Positions 45,157-55,862 of a DNA stretch of 64,000 bases are shown one piece after another. Every line of letters begins with the position of its first letter. The stretch's first letter is position 1. Source of the DNA: Qingshengfaniella alkalisoli (GTDB lineage Bacteria; Pseudomonadota; Alphaproteobacteria; Rhodobacterales; Rhodobacteraceae); contig NZ_CP042261.1 in assembly GCF_007855645.1 (NCBI RefSeq), positions 910,501 through 974,500 of the forward strand, in the 5' to 3' direction. The notes beneath the pieces were generated by a model. It ran no database searches, had not been told where the DNA came from, and saw nothing but the letters and a program-made list of their open reading frames with translations. Made by a program: the position numbers and the translations under genes.

Positions 45157-46583
45157 TCAGCCGCGCTCCCCTGTCGCGTTTCGTCTTCGCTCTCTTCGAC
45201 GGTTGCGATGCGGCTTCCGCCCCGAGCGGTCGTGACGACGTTGAGCGATTTGAGCTTGCGATGCAATGCCGAGCGTTCCATGCCGACGAAACTGGCCGTC
45301 CGCGAAATGTTTCCGCCAAAGCGGTTGATCTGGGTCAGCAAATATTCGCGTTCGAACAGTTCGCGCGCCTCGCGCAGCGGCAATTGCGCCACCGCACCGG
45401 ACAATACAACGCGGCTATCGTTGGTATCGGCCGGTGTGTCCGATGGCAATTCGGACGATTGGATCGCGCCGGCGTCGGGACCGAGGATCAGCACGCGCTC
45501 AATCACGTTGCGAAGCTGACGGATATTGCCCGGCCACAGCATGGTTTGCAGATAGGCGGCGGCGTCCTCGCTCAATTCACGGTTGGGCAAACCATCGGTT
45601 TTGTGGAACTCCGCAATGAAATGCTGCGCCAGTTCGGGAATATCCGCGCGGCGTTCGCCCAGACTTGGAACATCCACCGGAACCACGTTCAGGCGGTGAT
45701 ACAGTTCTTCGCGGAAGCGGCCTGCCGCAATCTCGCCTTCCAGATCGCGGCTGGTGGCCGAAATGACCCGCACATCGACGTTAACCTGACTCGTTCCTCC
45801 GACACGCTGGAACTGCTGTTCCAACAACACCCGCAACATCCGCGCCTGAGTGTCCAGCGGAAGATCCGCCACCTCGTCCAGATAAAGCGTTCCGTGATCG
45901 GCCTGTTCCAGCAAACCCGCCTCGACCTTTTGACCGTTGGCCTCGCTGCCGAACAGAAGCCGCTCCATGCGTTCAGCCGATGCGGAGGCGCAGTTCAGCG
46001 TGACAAAGGGGTTCGACGCCCGCAGCGAATGTGAATGTATGAATCGCGCTGCCGTTTCCTTGCCCGATCCGGACGGCCCGCGTAGCAGCACACGTCCATT
46101 CGACTTGGTGACTTTTTCAAGCTGAGATTTCAAACCCTTGAATGTCGCGCTTGATCCGATCATCTCGCCCGTCGAGAAATCGGTTCGACGCAATTCCGTA
46201 TTCTCGCGCCGCAGCCGCGACGTTTCCATCGCCCGCCGGATCACGACCAGAAGCTGGTCGATATTGAACGGCTTTTCGATGAAGTCGTAGGCTCCCTGCT
46301 TGATCGCGGCCACGGCGATTTCAATGTTTCCGTGGCCCGAAATGATCACAACCGGAACCTCGGGACTTTCTCGTTTAACCTTGGTCAGAATGTCGATCCC
46401 GTCCATCTGGCTGTCCTTCAACCAGATATCGAGTATCATCAGCGACGGAAGCTGTGTTCCAAGCTGCGCCACGCATTCATCCGACGTGCCAGCCAACCTC
46501 GTGGTATAGCCTTCGTCTTCAAGGATATCCGCAATCAATTCGCGAATGTCCCTCTCATCGTCAACAATCAGGATATCGCCCAT
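45153..46583 (-). CDS. ntrX: response regulator NtrX
   Basis: The 476-residue regulator has an N-terminal receiver with phospho-acceptor Asp52 (MILDIW), an AAA+ domain with Walker A GPSGSGKE and a C-terminal Fis-type helix-turn-helix (ERSALHRKL). The sigma54-contact GAFTGA loop is missing: the equivalent stretch reads RLLFGSEANGQKVEAGLL. This suggests it does not activate sigma54 promoters in the standard way. NtrY lies 27 bp upstream and is its sensor kinase. The system controls nitrogen and redox genes in alphaproteobacteria. Confidence 0.94.
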   Translation of the reverse strand: MGDILIVDDERDIRELIADILEDEGYTTRLAGTSDECVAQLGTQLPSLMILDIWLKDSQMDGIDILTKVKRESPEVPVVIISGHGNIEIAVAAIKQGAYDFIEKPFNIDQLLVVIRRAMETSRLRRENTELRRTDFSTGEMIGSSATFKGLKSQLEKVTKSNGRVLLRGPSGSGKETAARFIHSHSLRASNPFVTLNCASASAERMERLLFGSEANGQKVEAGLLEQADHGTLYLDEVADLPLDTQARMLRVLLEQQFQRVGGTSQVNVDVRVISATSRDLEGEIAAGRFREELYHRLNVVPVDVPSLGERRADIPELAQHFIAEFHKTDGLPNRELSEDAAAYLQTMLWPGNIRQLRNVIERVLILGPDAGAIQSSELPSDTPADTNDSRVVLSGAVAQLPLREARELFEREYLLTQINRFGGNISRTASFVGMERSALHRKLKSLNVVTTARGGSRIATVEESEDETRQGSAAE

Positions 46584-46610
46584 AACCGCCCCTGCTCTTG
46601 CTTTTTCCTG

Positions 46611-48860
46611 TTATTCCGCCGCATCCGCGACCGCTTCTGTTTCAATCGGCAGTGTCACGCTGACGCGCGCGCCATGATGTGCCCCTTCCGCAAAGGCTGG
46701 TGCATCTTCCAGCCGCATCCTGCCGCCATGTTCTTCGATGATCTTCCGCACAATCGGCAAACCCAGCCCGGTGCCGCTGTCACGCGTGGTGACATAAGGT
46801 TCAAACAATCGCGCCCGGTCTTCGGGGAAGCCGGTGCCGTTGTCATCGACCGTCAGAAGCGCGGTTCCGTCCAACATGCTCAGTGTCACCCGTACTTCGG
46901 GTTTATAGCCTTCGGGAGAGAACTTTTCCACATAAGTTTCCGTAGCTTCAATGGCGTTCTTAATCAGGTTCGTCAGAGCCTGCGACAACAGGGTCGGATC
47001 CAGATCCGCTGGAACCGCGTCATCAGGCGTTTTGCAGGAAATCGTCACATTCAGATTGCCATTGCTTTGCAGGATGACTGCTTCCTGCACCAGCTTGGAC
47101 AGATCCTGACGCGATTGTTCCGGTTGCGGCATGCGTGCGAATTTCGAGAATTCATCCACGATCCGGCGCAGATCATTGGTTTGGCGGATGATGACACTTG
47201 TCAGTTGACCCAGTGCTTCGGCGTCAGCCGGTTCCAAGCGACGCCCGTATTTGCGGGTGATGCGTTCGGCAGAAAGTTGGATGGGTGTCAGCGGATTCTT
47301 TATTTCATGCGCGATCCGACGAGCCACATCGCCCCAAGCGGCCATGCGCTGTGCGGACACCAGATCGGTGATGTCATCAAAGGCCACCACGAAGCCTTCG
47401 AGTTCACCATCCTTTGATCGCCGAACCGCCATTCGTACCAGCAGAATATCCTGCACTCCCCGCCTGCGCAGCTTGACTTCCTGCTGGGCAGTTTCGCTTT
47501 TCACGCTGCGAAGCTGGTCCAGAAGCGGACCAAATTCGGGAACCAGTTCGAGGATCGCACGTCCGGCCACGTCACCTTCGCGGACATGCAGCAATTCACT
47601 GCCCGCACGGTTGATGAAATCCACGCGCCCTTCCGCATCGATCCCGGCAACACCAGACGTCACCGACCACAGCACGGAATCAAACAGCCGGCGACGTTCG
47701 TCGATCTCTCGGTTGCTTTCCAGAAGCGATTCACGCTGCGCTTTAAGTTGACGCGTCATCTGGTTGAAAACATGGCCAAGCATTGCAATTTCATCATCGC
47801 TTCCCGGTTCAGGAACCTGCACATCCAGATTGCCCTCACCAACCCTCTGCGCGGCACTGGCCAATCGGCCTACCGGCCGCGAAAGACGGTCCGCGAACCA
47901 CAATCCCAGCCAGATTGCCGCGAGGATCAGTATCAAGGCAAAGCCGAGATAAAGCAGGCCGAACTCAAACAGCATCCGCCCTCGTTCACGCTCGAGCTGT
48001 TCGTAAAGTGCGGCGGTCTTTTGTGTATCATCGAGCAGGTTCAGAATGTCCCCATCGACCGACCGCGACACTAGAAGGAAACGATCAACATAAGCGTCGA
48101 GCGCGATGAGCGCGCGAAACTCGTTATTGTCCCAGTCACGGATGATGACCGTTTCACCACGGCGGGCCGTTGCCAGTTCATCGGCGTTGGGGCTTTCATA
48201 GTCAAACAGATAGGATCGTTCGCCGCGCGCCCGAATTTCGGGAGTTCCATCAATTACATAGGCTTCTTTCAGTCCGCGCTGCACCTGCTGTTGAGCTTGA
48301 CTGAGGATCTGGCGGAAATCGCCATCCGACATCAGGAAGCTGGGCTGATACTGGGCATTGATGACAGCGGCGACCACCTCTGCATCCGTTTCCAGATTTC
48401 TTCGGTGTTCTTCTTCATAGGCCTCTGCGGCCGAGCGCGATGCGCCAACCACCTCGCGGACACGTTCAGAAAACCAGCCCTCTAGCCCGATATTCAGCGT
48501 GAGTCCGGCAAATACCGCCACCATCACGGTCGGCACCAACGCAACCAGCGCAAACACACCCGTCAGACGTAAGTGAAGCTGCGACCCCACTGACTTGGCG
48601 CGACGTGCACTGACCATCTTGGCAATACGGTGCAGCACCAACGCCGCGACGACCAGAACGTAAACGAGATCGGCAAGAACCACCAGGCGCAGGCGCAGCG
48701 ATGACGCGGACAGTGCCAACGGTCCAAGCACCAGGAATGTGGCAAGAACCAAGGCAGGGCCCAACGCCACAAGGCCCAGAGTGGCCAGGTTCTGCACCCG
48801 CCTCCGCTTGCGAATCTGGTTGAGCCGTTCCCACGTGGCCCGTCCAAGTTCAGCGCGCAT
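46611..48860 (-). CDS. ntrY: nitrogen regulation sensor histidine kinase NtrY
   Basis: The 749-residue membrane kinase has about four N-terminal helices, a periplasmic region, a HAMP domain (SRPVGRLASAAQRVGEGNLDV), a PAS domain and the HisKA motif [13 protein letters not shown]. The ATPase domain carries the N box (LTNLIKNAIEA) and G boxes (DDNGTGFPED, GTGLGLPIV). The ATG at 48860 follows GGAGG; the frame is open to 48932. It phosphorylates NtrX. The gene order ntrC-ntrY-ntrX is standard in Rhodobacterales. Confidence 0.94.
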   Translation of the reverse strand: MRAELGRATWERLNQIRKRRRVQNLATLGLVALGPALVLATFLVLGPLALSASSLRLRLVVLADLVYVLVVAALVLHRIAKMVSARRAKSVGSQLHLRLTGVFALVALVPTVMVAVFAGLTLNIGLEGWFSERVREVVGASRSAAEAYEEEHRRNLETDAEVVAAVINAQYQPSFLMSDGDFRQILSQAQQQVQRGLKEAYVIDGTPEIRARGERSYLFDYESPNADELATARRGETVIIRDWDNNEFRALIALDAYVDRFLLVSRSVDGDILNLLDDTQKTAALYEQLERERGRMLFEFGLLYLGFALILILAAIWLGLWFADRLSRPVGRLASAAQRVGEGNLDVQVPEPGSDDEIAMLGHVFNQMTRQLKAQRESLLESNREIDERRRLFDSVLWSVTSGVAGIDAEGRVDFINRAGSELLHVREGDVAGRAILELVPEFGPLLDQLRSVKSETAQQEVKLRRRGVQDILLVRMAVRRSKDGELEGFVVAFDDITDLVSAQRMAAWGDVARRIAHEIKNPLTPIQLSAERITRKYGRRLEPADAEALGQLTSVIIRQTNDLRRIVDEFSKFARMPQPEQSRQDLSKLVQEAVILQSNGNLNVTISCKTPDDAVPADLDPTLLSQALTNLIKNAIEATETYVEKFSPEGYKPEVRVTLSMLDGTALLTVDDNGTGFPEDRARLFEPYVTTRDSGTGLGLPIVRKIIEEHGGRMRLEDAPAFAEGAHHGARVSVTLPIETEAVADAAE

Positions 48861-48948
48861 TTCGCCTCCAACTCCGCGAAGGCTCATACCCCCGCACAGT
48901 ATGCGTTTGCCCGACTTGCTGCCGAATAGCAACGCATCTGTTGCGGTT

Positions 48949-50325
48949 TTACATCAACTTCCGGCGTCGTGTCACGCGTATATCAAGGTCGGTGATCTTC
49001 TTGCGCAGCGTATTGCGGTTGATCCCCAGAAGATCCGCGCATTTCGCCTGATTGCCACCGGTAGCATCAAGCGCGATTTCGATCAGCGGCATTTCGACCT
49101 CTCGCAGGATGCGCTGATAAAGTCCGGGCGGCGGCAACGCTCCACCATGCAGGTCGAAATAGCGACGCAGATGCTTGGCCACGGATGCCGAAAGCTTCTC
49201 GGAATCGCCACGTCGGCCCATCGGTTGCATCGCAGGCTGATTGCCGAGGACCAGTTCGACCTCCGCTCGCGTTATGTTCTCTTCGACACTGGTTGCGACC
49301 AGGCGCCGTACGGTGTTTTCCAACTGCCGCACGTTGCCGGGCCATGTGTAGCCGCGGATCAGGTCCAGCGCGTCGGCATCGAAGCGGCGGGATGGTTCGC
49401 CGTCGCGCTCTGTTCGGGCAAGGAAGTGTTCAGCCAGAAGCGCGATGTCATCCACCCGTTCCCGCAGCGCAGGCACGTTAATCGTCACCCCACCCAACCG
49501 ATAGAATAGATCCTTGCGGAATGCGCCTTCTTCCATGCGGATGGACAGATCGTCTTGGGAACTGGCCATGATGCGCGGCGCCGAATCGCCAAGACTGTCG
49601 AGCATCCGCACGATCTTGGCCTGAGCGTCTTCATCGAAATCGCCGATCTCATCGAACAGGATTGAACCACCTTTCGCGCGTGACAGCACCGTGGCGGGGC
49701 CATCGACGCCTTCGAGATCTGCTGCTGAGACGACGACAAAAGGCGTCGTGCGGCGATCGGAAAAATCATGAATGGCGCGTGCGATCAAGGATTTCCCCGT
49801 GCCGCTTTCCCCCGTGATCATCACCGGGAGTTCCGTGTTCATAACCCGCGCGACAAGGCGATAGAGCGCCTGCATGGCGGGGGTGCGCCCCACAAGCGGC
49901 AGGTCGTCCTGATCCTGCGGCAAGTCACGCGCTTCCGTGTCGCGCTTGACGGAGGCACGGCGTTTGACCTCCAGCGCCCGTGCAGCACGTTTCATCAGGT
50001 CGGGCAAATCGAACGGTTTGGGCAAGTAGTCGAAGGCCTCGGCCTCGGCCGCCTGAATCGCGGTCATAATGGTGTTCTGGGCAGAGATGACGATCACTGG
50101 CAGGCTTGGCCGTTCCTTGCCAATCTGGGGCAGCATCTCTAGCCCGTTGCCATCGGGCATGATCACATCGGAGATCACGAGATCACCCTTGCCTTCATCC
50201 ACCCAGCGCTTGAGGGTCATCAGTGACGAGGTCGCATGCACCTTGCACCCTGCTCGCGTCAGTGCCTGCGTCAGAACCGTCCGGATCGTGCGGTCGTCAT
50301 CGGCAACCAGAACTGTTCCGTCCAT
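48949..50325 (-). CDS. ntrC: nitrogen response regulator NtrC (GAFTGA-less)
   Basis: The 458-residue regulator has the receiver with Asp53 ([10 protein letters not shown]), an AAA+ domain with Walker A GESGTGKS and Walker B GSILFDE, and a Fis-type DNA-binding end ([16 protein letters not shown]). The GAFTGA loop is absent: [22 protein letters not shown] is found instead. This is the Rhodobacter capsulatus form of NtrC, which activates sigma70 promoters. It responds to nitrogen limitation through NtrB, with which it shares one base (TAATG). Confidence 0.95.
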   Translation of the reverse strand: MDGTVLVADDDRTIRTVLTQALTRAGCKVHATSSLMTLKRWVDEGKGDLVISDVIMPDGNGLEMLPQIGKERPSLPVIVISAQNTIMTAIQAAEAEAFDYLPKPFDLPDLMKRAARALEVKRRASVKRDTEARDLPQDQDDLPLVGRTPAMQALYRLVARVMNTELPVMITGESGTGKSLIARAIHDFSDRRTTPFVVVSAADLEGVDGPATVLSRAKGGSILFDEIGDFDEDAQAKIVRMLDSLGDSAPRIMASSQDDLSIRMEEGAFRKDLFYRLGGVTINVPALRERVDDIALLAEHFLARTERDGEPSRRFDADALDLIRGYTWPGNVRQLENTVRRLVATSVEENITRAEVELVLGNQPAMQPMGRRGDSEKLSASVAKHLRRYFDLHGGALPPPGLYQRILREVEMPLIEIALDATGGNQAKCADLLGINRNTLRKKITDLDIRVTRRRKLM

Positions 50326-51407
50326 TAGTCATTCTCCGTTTGTTGCGGTGCAAGCGGCAGCGAGATGCGAAACACCGTGCGCCCTGGCACACTATCTACA
50401 CCGATCCAGCCATCATGTTCCGAGATAATTTTAGACACCAACGCCAGCCCCAGCCCGGTGCCGTTTTCACGACCCGACACGAAAGGATCAAAAATGTCGC
50501 TGGCGATGTCGGGCGGCAATCCGGGGCCGTCATCGATAATTTCGACCTGAAGCGGCAGCGCCCCGCCCGTTCCATCAGGACGGCGCAGCCTGAGCGACAT
50601 TTCGTAAAACGTCCGGATGCGGATCGTGCCCCCGTTGTCGGGATCGGCGGCTTCCGCCGCGTTTTTCAGCAGGTTCAGGAACACCTGCAACAGTTGATCG
50701 CCATCAACATAGGTTGGGGGAAGCGAGGGGTCGTAATCCTCGACGATATTCATATGAGCGGCGTAACCGACCATTGCGGACCGGCGCGCGCGATCCAGCA
50801 GGTCGTGCAGATTGACGGGCTTACGCTCTGGCGGGCGCAGATTTCCGAATTGCTCGACCTGTTCCAGCAGCTTCACGATCCGTCGCGATTCAACCACGAT
50901 CAGATCCGTCAGATCACGATCCTCGCCACTGAGCCCCATCGACAGAAGCTGCGCAGCGCCGGTTATCCCCGCGAGCGGGTTCTTGATTTCATGGGCCAGC
51001 ATTTCAGCCATACCAATAGCGGATTTTGCCGCCGATTTCACGGACTGTGCGCGGTCCATGCGGTCGGCGATCTGGCGCGGCTCCAGCAAAACCAGCACAC
51101 GGTCGGTCTGATCGTTAAGCGTACCGATCTGGATGTTGCATTGCACGGGCGGGCGGTTGCCACCGCCCACATCCACATTGTTGATGAACAGGTCAGATTT
51201 GTCGCGGCGCACACGTTCGAAGGATTCCTCCAACGGCGCGTCGATCATCAGCTTGTCCCAGACAGGTGACCCCGCAAGGCTGCGCCGCGACATGTTCAGG
51301 AAAGATTCGGCGGCGGGCGTGATATCCGCGATCGTGTCGTCTTCATTGAGCAGCAAGGCAGGAACTGGAAGTGAGTTCCACAGCGTATCTCCCCAGTTGC
51401 TGCTCAT
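50325..51407 (-). CDS. ntrB: nitrogen regulation sensor kinase NtrB
   Basis: The 360-residue cytoplasmic kinase has a PAS domain (about 10-115), HisKA motif [10 protein letters not shown] with His139, and the HATPase domain ([19 protein letters not shown] and GTGLGLALV). It phosphorylates or dephosphorylates NtrC under control of PII protein. No membrane segment is present. It starts within the dusB stop (ATGA), matching the R. capsulatus nifR3-ntrB-ntrC operon. Confidence 0.95.
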   Translation of the reverse strand: MSSNWGDTLWNSLPVPALLLNEDDTIADITPAAESFLNMSRRSLAGSPVWDKLMIDAPLEESFERVRRDKSDLFINNVDVGGGNRPPVQCNIQIGTLNDQTDRVLVLLEPRQIADRMDRAQSVKSAAKSAIGMAEMLAHEIKNPLAGITGAAQLLSMGLSGEDRDLTDLIVVESRRIVKLLEQVEQFGNLRPPERKPVNLHDLLDRARRSAMVGYAAHMNIVEDYDPSLPPTYVDGDQLLQVFLNLLKNAAEAADPDNGGTIRIRTFYEMSLRLRRPDGTGGALPLQVEIIDDGPGLPPDIASDIFDPFVSGRENGTGLGLALVSKIISEHDGWIGVDSVPGRTVFRISLPLAPQQTEND

Positions 51408-52387
51408 GCGGCCATGGCCCTGTGTTCGAGCAATGCCAGCGGCAGGAGCCGTGCAACCTTGTCTGCGGTGTCTGCCGTCAGTACCTCACGGCGCATCTGC
51501 GGCACCGTATTCGCTTGATCCATATACCATCCCAGATGTTTTCGGGCGACGCGCAAACCAAGCTGCCCGCCATAGAAGTCGATCATCGCAGCGTGATGGC
51601 CGCGCACCAGATCAACCAGCGCCGTCCCCTGCGGCACATCGACCCGCGGTGCGTCGAACAACTCACGCGCGATCTGCGCCAATAGCCATGGGCGCCCCTG
51701 CGCACCGCGCCCGACCATCACGCCAGCCGCGCCGGATTGCTCCAGCGCCAGGCGCGCGTCATTGGCCGAGCATATGTCGCCATTCGCGATCACGGGGATA
51801 TCCACCGCGTCGACCGTTTCCCGGATCGCGGCCCAATTGGCGCGGCCCTTGTAGAACTGACAGCGCGTCCGTCCATGCACGGTGATCATGCGGATGCCGG
51901 CCGCTTCCGCGCGTTTTGCGATATAAGGCGCGTTGAGCGCATCATCGTCCCAGCCGAGCCGCATTTTCAACGTCACGGGAACGGAAACGGCATTCACCAC
52001 CGCTTCAATCAGCGACAATGCGTGATCGGGTGTGCGCATCAAGGCGGATCCGGAATAGCCATTCACCACCTTTTTGGCGGGACAGCCCATATTGATGTCG
52101 ATCAGTCCCGCACCATTGGCTTCGATCATCCGTGCAGCTTCCATCATCCATTGCGCGTCACGGCCAGCAATCTGAACGGATGTGTTGCCCTGATCGAAAC
52201 CCAGCTCGGCCCGCTCACGCACGCCCGGCTTGGCCTGCACCATTTCCTGGCTCGCAACCATTTCGCTGACGACCAGACCTGCGCCGAAACGGGACACCAA
52301 TTGCCGAAAGGGCAGATCGGTGATCCCCGCCATCGGCGCCAGAAGAACCGGTGGATTCAGTTGCATGTTTGCCAGTTGAACGACCAA
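51404..52387 (-). CDS. dusB: tRNA-dihydrouridine synthase (NifR3)
   Basis: The 327-residue FMN-dependent enzyme has the Dus motifs LLAPMAGITDLPFRQL, the catalytic NMGCPAKKV loop with Cys and the VMVGRGAQGRPW end. It reduces uridine to dihydrouridine in tRNA. It is the first gene of the ntr operon (nifR3). The TTG at 52387 has AAGGA eight bases before and gives an N-terminus of the usual length; ATG 52366 is the alternative. Confidence 0.94.
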   Translation of the reverse strand: MVVQLANMQLNPPVLLAPMAGITDLPFRQLVSRFGAGLVVSEMVASQEMVQAKPGVRERAELGFDQGNTSVQIAGRDAQWMMEAARMIEANGAGLIDINMGCPAKKVVNGYSGSALMRTPDHALSLIEAVVNAVSVPVTLKMRLGWDDDALNAPYIAKRAEAAGIRMITVHGRTRCQFYKGRANWAAIRETVDAVDIPVIANGDICSANDARLALEQSGAAGVMVGRGAQGRPWLLAQIARELFDAPRVDVPQGTALVDLVRGHHAAMIDFYGGQLGLRVARKHLGWYMDQANTVPQMRREVLTADTADKVARLLPLALLEHRAMAA

Positions 52388-52577
52388 GTGATTAATCCTT
52401 GCGCACTTTCACTGCGTGTCTATTCCCGGCCTGCGACGGATACAATTTGATCACAACCACCGACGCCACGTAATTATTCAATTGCTTAATTTTTCAGCAG
52501 ATTTATCGGGCAATAGCAAGTGATTGTCACCAATCCATGCACAGCCTAAACAGATCCAATAACGGTTAGGAGCAGCA

Positions 52578-53738
52578 ATGTCGATAACGGCGGTGGTGGT
52601 TGCAGCGGGACGGGGCGTTCGCGCAGGGGGAGATTTACCCAAACAATTTCAAACAATTGGCCCCTTCTGCGTGTTGGAGCTGAGCATCCGTGCCTTCACG
52701 TCACATCCGCAGATCGACTCTGTGGTTCTTGTTGTGAACCCCACCGACAGGCAATTGCTGGACGAACACCTGTCTGACGAGATTTTGCGCAACGTCACTG
52801 TCGTCGACGGCGGCCAGACGCGACGGGCATCGGTTCAGAGCGGCCTGGCTATGCTTCCTGACGTTTCTGGAAAGGTACTTATCCATGATGGTGCGCGGCC
52901 AATGGTGACGGCCGGCATCATCGACCGCGTGATCGATGCGCTGAACGACACACCCGGCGCAGCCCCTGCCTTGCCCGTCTCGGACGCATTGTGGCGCGGT
53001 CGCCTTGGGCGTGTCCTGGGCACACAGGACCGCGACGGGTTGTTCCGCGCTCAGACGCCACAAGGCTTTCACACCGCTCAGATCATCGCGGCCCATGCGC
53101 AATATGATGGCCCCGACGCCGCAGACGACGTTGAAATCGCCCGCGCTGCAGGGCTAGACGTTAGAATTGTCCAGGGTGATGAGACCAACATCAAAGTCAC
53201 CTACCCCGCCGATTTTGCGCGCTGCGCCGCGCTTTTGAAACAGCAGGAGATCCGGCAATTGGATATTCGTCTTGGCAACGGTTTTGACGTTCACCGTTTT
53301 TGCGACGGTGATCATGTCACACTGTGCGGCGTTGCGGTGCCGCATGACAAAGGGCTGGATGGGCATTCGGACGCCGATGTCGGAATGCATGCGGTGACGG
53401 ATGCGATCTATGGCGCGTTGGCGGACGGCGACATCGGCCAGCATTTCCCGCCCACCGATCCACAATGGAAAGGAGCTGCGAGCCAGATTTTCCTTGAACA
53501 TGCAGTGAAACTTGCGGGCGACCGCGGCTATCGCATTGGCAATATTGACTGTACCCTGATCTGTGAACGACCCAAGATCGGGCCTGTGGCCGCTTCGATG
53601 CGTGAAGCGCTGGCCCGGATCATGGGGGTCGAGGTTGATCGCGTCTCGGTAAAGGCAACCACTTCGGAAAGACTGGGTTTCACGGGACGGGAAGAAGGGA
53701 TCGCTGCATTGGCCAGCGCGACATTGGTGAGCGAATGA
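52578..53738 (+). CDS. ispDF: bifunctional IspD/IspF (isoprenoid MEP pathway)
   Basis: The 386-residue fusion has the IspD cytidylyltransferase ([31 protein letters not shown] and the ATDD-like DAADDVE region) and, from about residue 228, IspF ([11 protein letters not shown], with zinc ligands in [18 protein letters not shown]). It performs steps three and five of the MEP pathway. Such fusions are usual in alphaproteobacteria. TTAGGAG precedes the ATG, and pgpA follows by ATGA overlap. Confidence 0.96.
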   Translation: MSITAVVVAAGRGVRAGGDLPKQFQTIGPFCVLELSIRAFTSHPQIDSVVLVVNPTDRQLLDEHLSDEILRNVTVVDGGQTRRASVQSGLAMLPDVSGKVLIHDGARPMVTAGIIDRVIDALNDTPGAAPALPVSDALWRGRLGRVLGTQDRDGLFRAQTPQGFHTAQIIAAHAQYDGPDAADDVEIARAAGLDVRIVQGDETNIKVTYPADFARCAALLKQQEIRQLDIRLGNGFDVHRFCDGDHVTLCGVAVPHDKGLDGHSDADVGMHAVTDAIYGALADGDIGQHFPPTDPQWKGAASQIFLEHAVKLAGDRGYRIGNIDCTLICERPKIGPVAASMREALARIMGVEVDRVSVKATTSERLGFTGREEGIAALASATLVSE

Positions 53739-54235
53739 GACTAACAAGAGCCATCGCAACCGTTGCGGGCGTCGGCTTGCTGAAACCTGCGTCCGGAACA
53801 TGGGGCTCCCTGGCGGCGCTGCCATTAGGATATCTGCTGCACGGTCTGGGCGGGTTTCCGCTACTCTTCATCGGCTCTCTGGCCGCATTCGCGTTGGGTT
53901 GGTGGGCGACCATAAGGGAAGAAGCGGCCACCGGCACACATGACGCCAGCGAGATCGTCATTGATGAACTGGTCGGCATCTGGATCGCACTATGGCCGCT
54001 GTCATTCGGATTGTGGCATGCGGGCGCATCGGCTTGGGTGTTTCCCTATCCGGGGTGGGTTGGCGCGTTTGTTCTGTTCCGCCTGTTCGATATCTGGAAA
54101 CCGGGACCAGTGGGCTGGGCGGATCGCAAGCCGGGCGCACTGGCCGTGATGCTCGATGACGTGATCGCGGGCATCATGACGGCATTGGTCGTCGCAATCG
54201 CCGCAGCAATAGCACATGGGGTAATGGGAGCATGA
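53735..54235 (+). CDS. pgpA: phosphatidylglycerophosphatase A
   Basis: This 166-residue membrane enzyme has the PgpA motifs [33 protein letters not shown] and [17 protein letters not shown], with three to four helices. It dephosphorylates phosphatidylglycerol phosphate to phosphatidylglycerol. Translationally coupled on both sides: it starts in the ispDF stop and its own stop overlaps the pncC start (ATGA). Confidence 0.95.
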   Translation: MRLTRAIATVAGVGLLKPASGTWGSLAALPLGYLLHGLGGFPLLFIGSLAAFALGWWATIREEAATGTHDASEIVIDELVGIWIALWPLSFGLWHAGASAWVFPYPGWVGAFVLFRLFDIWKPGPVGWADRKPGALAVMLDDVIAGIMTALVVAIAAAIAHGVMGA

Positions 54236-54705
54236 ACGCGGAAGAACTTCTGGACCTGGCCCGCAAGCAACATGCGCAGATCGTCACGGCCGAATCCTGC
54301 ACAGGCGGTTTGATCGCGGGTGCGTTGACTGATGTGCCCGGATCGTCCGATGTGGTCGATCGTGGGTTCGTAACTTATTCTAACCGATCAAAAAAACAAA
54401 TGCTTGGCGTCATGTCTTCAACGTTGATGCGTTACGGTGCCGTGTCTGAGCAGGTCGCGCAGGAAATGGCCGATGGCGCGCTGTTGCGATCCGATGCAAG
54501 CTTGGCCATTGCTGTCACAGGGATCGCGGGTCCCGGCGGGTCAGATAACAAACCCGAAGGCCGGGTGTGCTTTGGACTGGCGTTTACAGGCAGGAACACG
54601 TTCACTGAAACTGTCGAATTCGGAGCAATCGGTCGGGCGCAGGTCCGGCAGGCCACGGTTGAACATGCCTTGAAACTGCTGACCGAAGCGTTGTCGACAA
54701 CCTAA
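54232..54705 (+). CDS. pncC: CinA family nicotinamide-nucleotide amidohydrolase
   Basis: The 157-residue protein is a stand-alone CinA C-terminal domain with VTAESCTGGLIAGALTDVPGSSDV, YSNRSKKQMLGV and VTGIAGPGGSDNKPEGRV. Such proteins deamidate nicotinamide mononucleotide to nicotinate mononucleotide in NAD recycling. The N-terminal MoCF-like domain of longer CinA proteins is absent. It overlaps the convergent COQ10-like gene by CTAA. Confidence 0.92.
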   Translation: MNAEELLDLARKQHAQIVTAESCTGGLIAGALTDVPGSSDVVDRGFVTYSNRSKKQMLGVMSSTLMRYGAVSEQVAQEMADGALLRSDASLAIAVTGIAGPGGSDNKPEGRVCFGLAFTGRNTFTETVEFGAIGRAQVRQATVEHALKLLTEALSTT

Positions 54706-55148
54706 CCGTAAAGCTCTTTCGCGCGGCTCTCGAAGGCGCGGACGATGCGATGCATGGCCTCGTTGAAAACCACACCAATTACGCCTTGCAACATCCTGTT
54801 CTTGAATTCGAAATCAACGAAAAAGTCGATCTCGCAACCACCATCTGGCAGGTCCTCGAATTTCCAGCGAGACTTCAGGTAGCGAAACGGGCCGTCCAAG
54901 TATTCGGTGTCGATAAAATTCTGATCGGGATGCAGTTCAACGCGGCTGCCGAATCGTTCACGGAACACTTTGAAGGATATCACCAGATCGGCCGTGACCA
55001 GTTCATGATCTCCCTTGTCTTCCCGCGCCCGGATACGCGCCGCGGCGCACCATGGCAGGAAACCGGGGTAGGATTCCACGTCGGCCACGAGGTCGTACAT
55101 GTCTTGCGCCTTGTAGGGCAGCTGCTTTTTTTCCGCGTGACGTGGCAT
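54702..55148 (-). CDS. COQ10 / RatA-like START-domain protein
   Basis: The 148-residue protein has the START/SRPBCC pattern of the COQ10-RatA family ([23 protein letters not shown], then the repeated beta strands and a C-terminal [21 protein letters not shown] helix). Mitochondrial COQ10 binds ubiquinone and helps respiration. The RatA toxin label of the E. coli homologue comes from one study, so a toxin role here is not supported by context. Start ATG 55148 follows AAAAGGA. Confidence 0.88.
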   Translation of the reverse strand: MPRHAEKKQLPYKAQDMYDLVADVESYPGFLPWCAAARIRAREDKGDHELVTADLVISFKVFRERFGSRVELHPDQNFIDTEYLDGPFRYLKSRWKFEDLPDGGCEIDFFVDFEFKNRMLQGVIGVVFNEAMHRIVRAFESRAKELYG

Positions 55149-55219
55149 CGAGATCCTTTTCGTTCGGCACGGTTTTGGGGCATATCACGAAAGGGACCAG
55201 GCAATTCAAGCGAGAAGAT

Positions 55220-55768
55220 ATGACACAGCGCCCTTATGTTATCGACAAGATGATCTCTGCCAAACGCATCGCCGCCCGGATAGAGGCGCTGGCCCGCGAG
55301 ATCGAGACCTATTACGCCGATGTCGACAAGTTGGTTGTCGTCGGCCTCCTGCGCGGGTCGTTCGTCTTCATAGCCGACTTGGTGCGGGAACTGGATATGA
55401 TCGTCGAGGTAGATTTCATCGAAGCGTCGAGCTACGGCAATGCGATGGTGTCCAGCCGCGAGGTGCGTATCCTGAAAGATCTGGGTGGCGAAATCGGCGG
55501 GCGCGATGTGCTGGTCGTCGAGGATCTCGTCGATACGGGCTATACGCTGAGCCATGTTGTGTCGCTGCTGAAGTCGCGCAACCCGAAAACCCTGCGCACG
55601 ATTGCCTTGCTCGACAAGCCCACCCGGCGCGAAGTGGATTTTACCGCTGACTGGATCGGCTTCGACATTCCTGATGAATTCGTGGTGGGCTACGGAATCG
55701 ACTATGCGCAGCGCAACCGCAACCTGCCCTATATCGGCAAGGTCCGGTTCGTGGATGAGACCGACTGA
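55220..55768 (+). CDS. hpt: hypoxanthine phosphoribosyltransferase
   Basis: The 182-residue enzyme has the PRPP motif [14 protein letters not shown] and the preceding [20 protein letters not shown]. It salvages hypoxanthine (and often guanine) to IMP or GMP with PRPP. ATG 55220 follows AGCGAGAAG; the longer frame to 55052 would run into the COQ10-like gene in antisense and is not used. Confidence 0.93.
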   Translation: MTQRPYVIDKMISAKRIAARIEALAREIETYYADVDKLVVVGLLRGSFVFIADLVRELDMIVEVDFIEASSYGNAMVSSREVRILKDLGGEIGGRDVLVVEDLVDTGYTLSHVVSLLKSRNPKTLRTIALLDKPTRREVDFTADWIGFDIPDEFVVGYGIDYAQRNRNLPYIGKVRFVDETD

Positions 55769-55862
55769 TCTCACGGAAAGTTTATGGGCGGCTGCGGGCT
55801 TTGCGCTTTGTAATTGCTGACCTATGGTTAGGCTAAGACATATATTTATCAGGGAGCCAGCC

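Noticed and set aside
44302-45519. 405-codon open frame on the plus strand
   Set aside because: Antisense to trkA and ntrX; high GC codon bias of the real genes explains the opening.
46332-47417. 361-codon open frame on the plus strand
   Set aside because: Antisense to ntrX and ntrY; no recognisable domain or start signal.
52578-53738. ispD-ispF fusion as a novelty
   Set aside because: Bifunctional IspDF is common in alphaproteobacteria.
54702-55148. RatA-type toxin of a toxin-antitoxin pair
   Set aside because: No RatB-like partner is next to it and the family is mainly COQ10-like; a lipid-quinone role is more likely.
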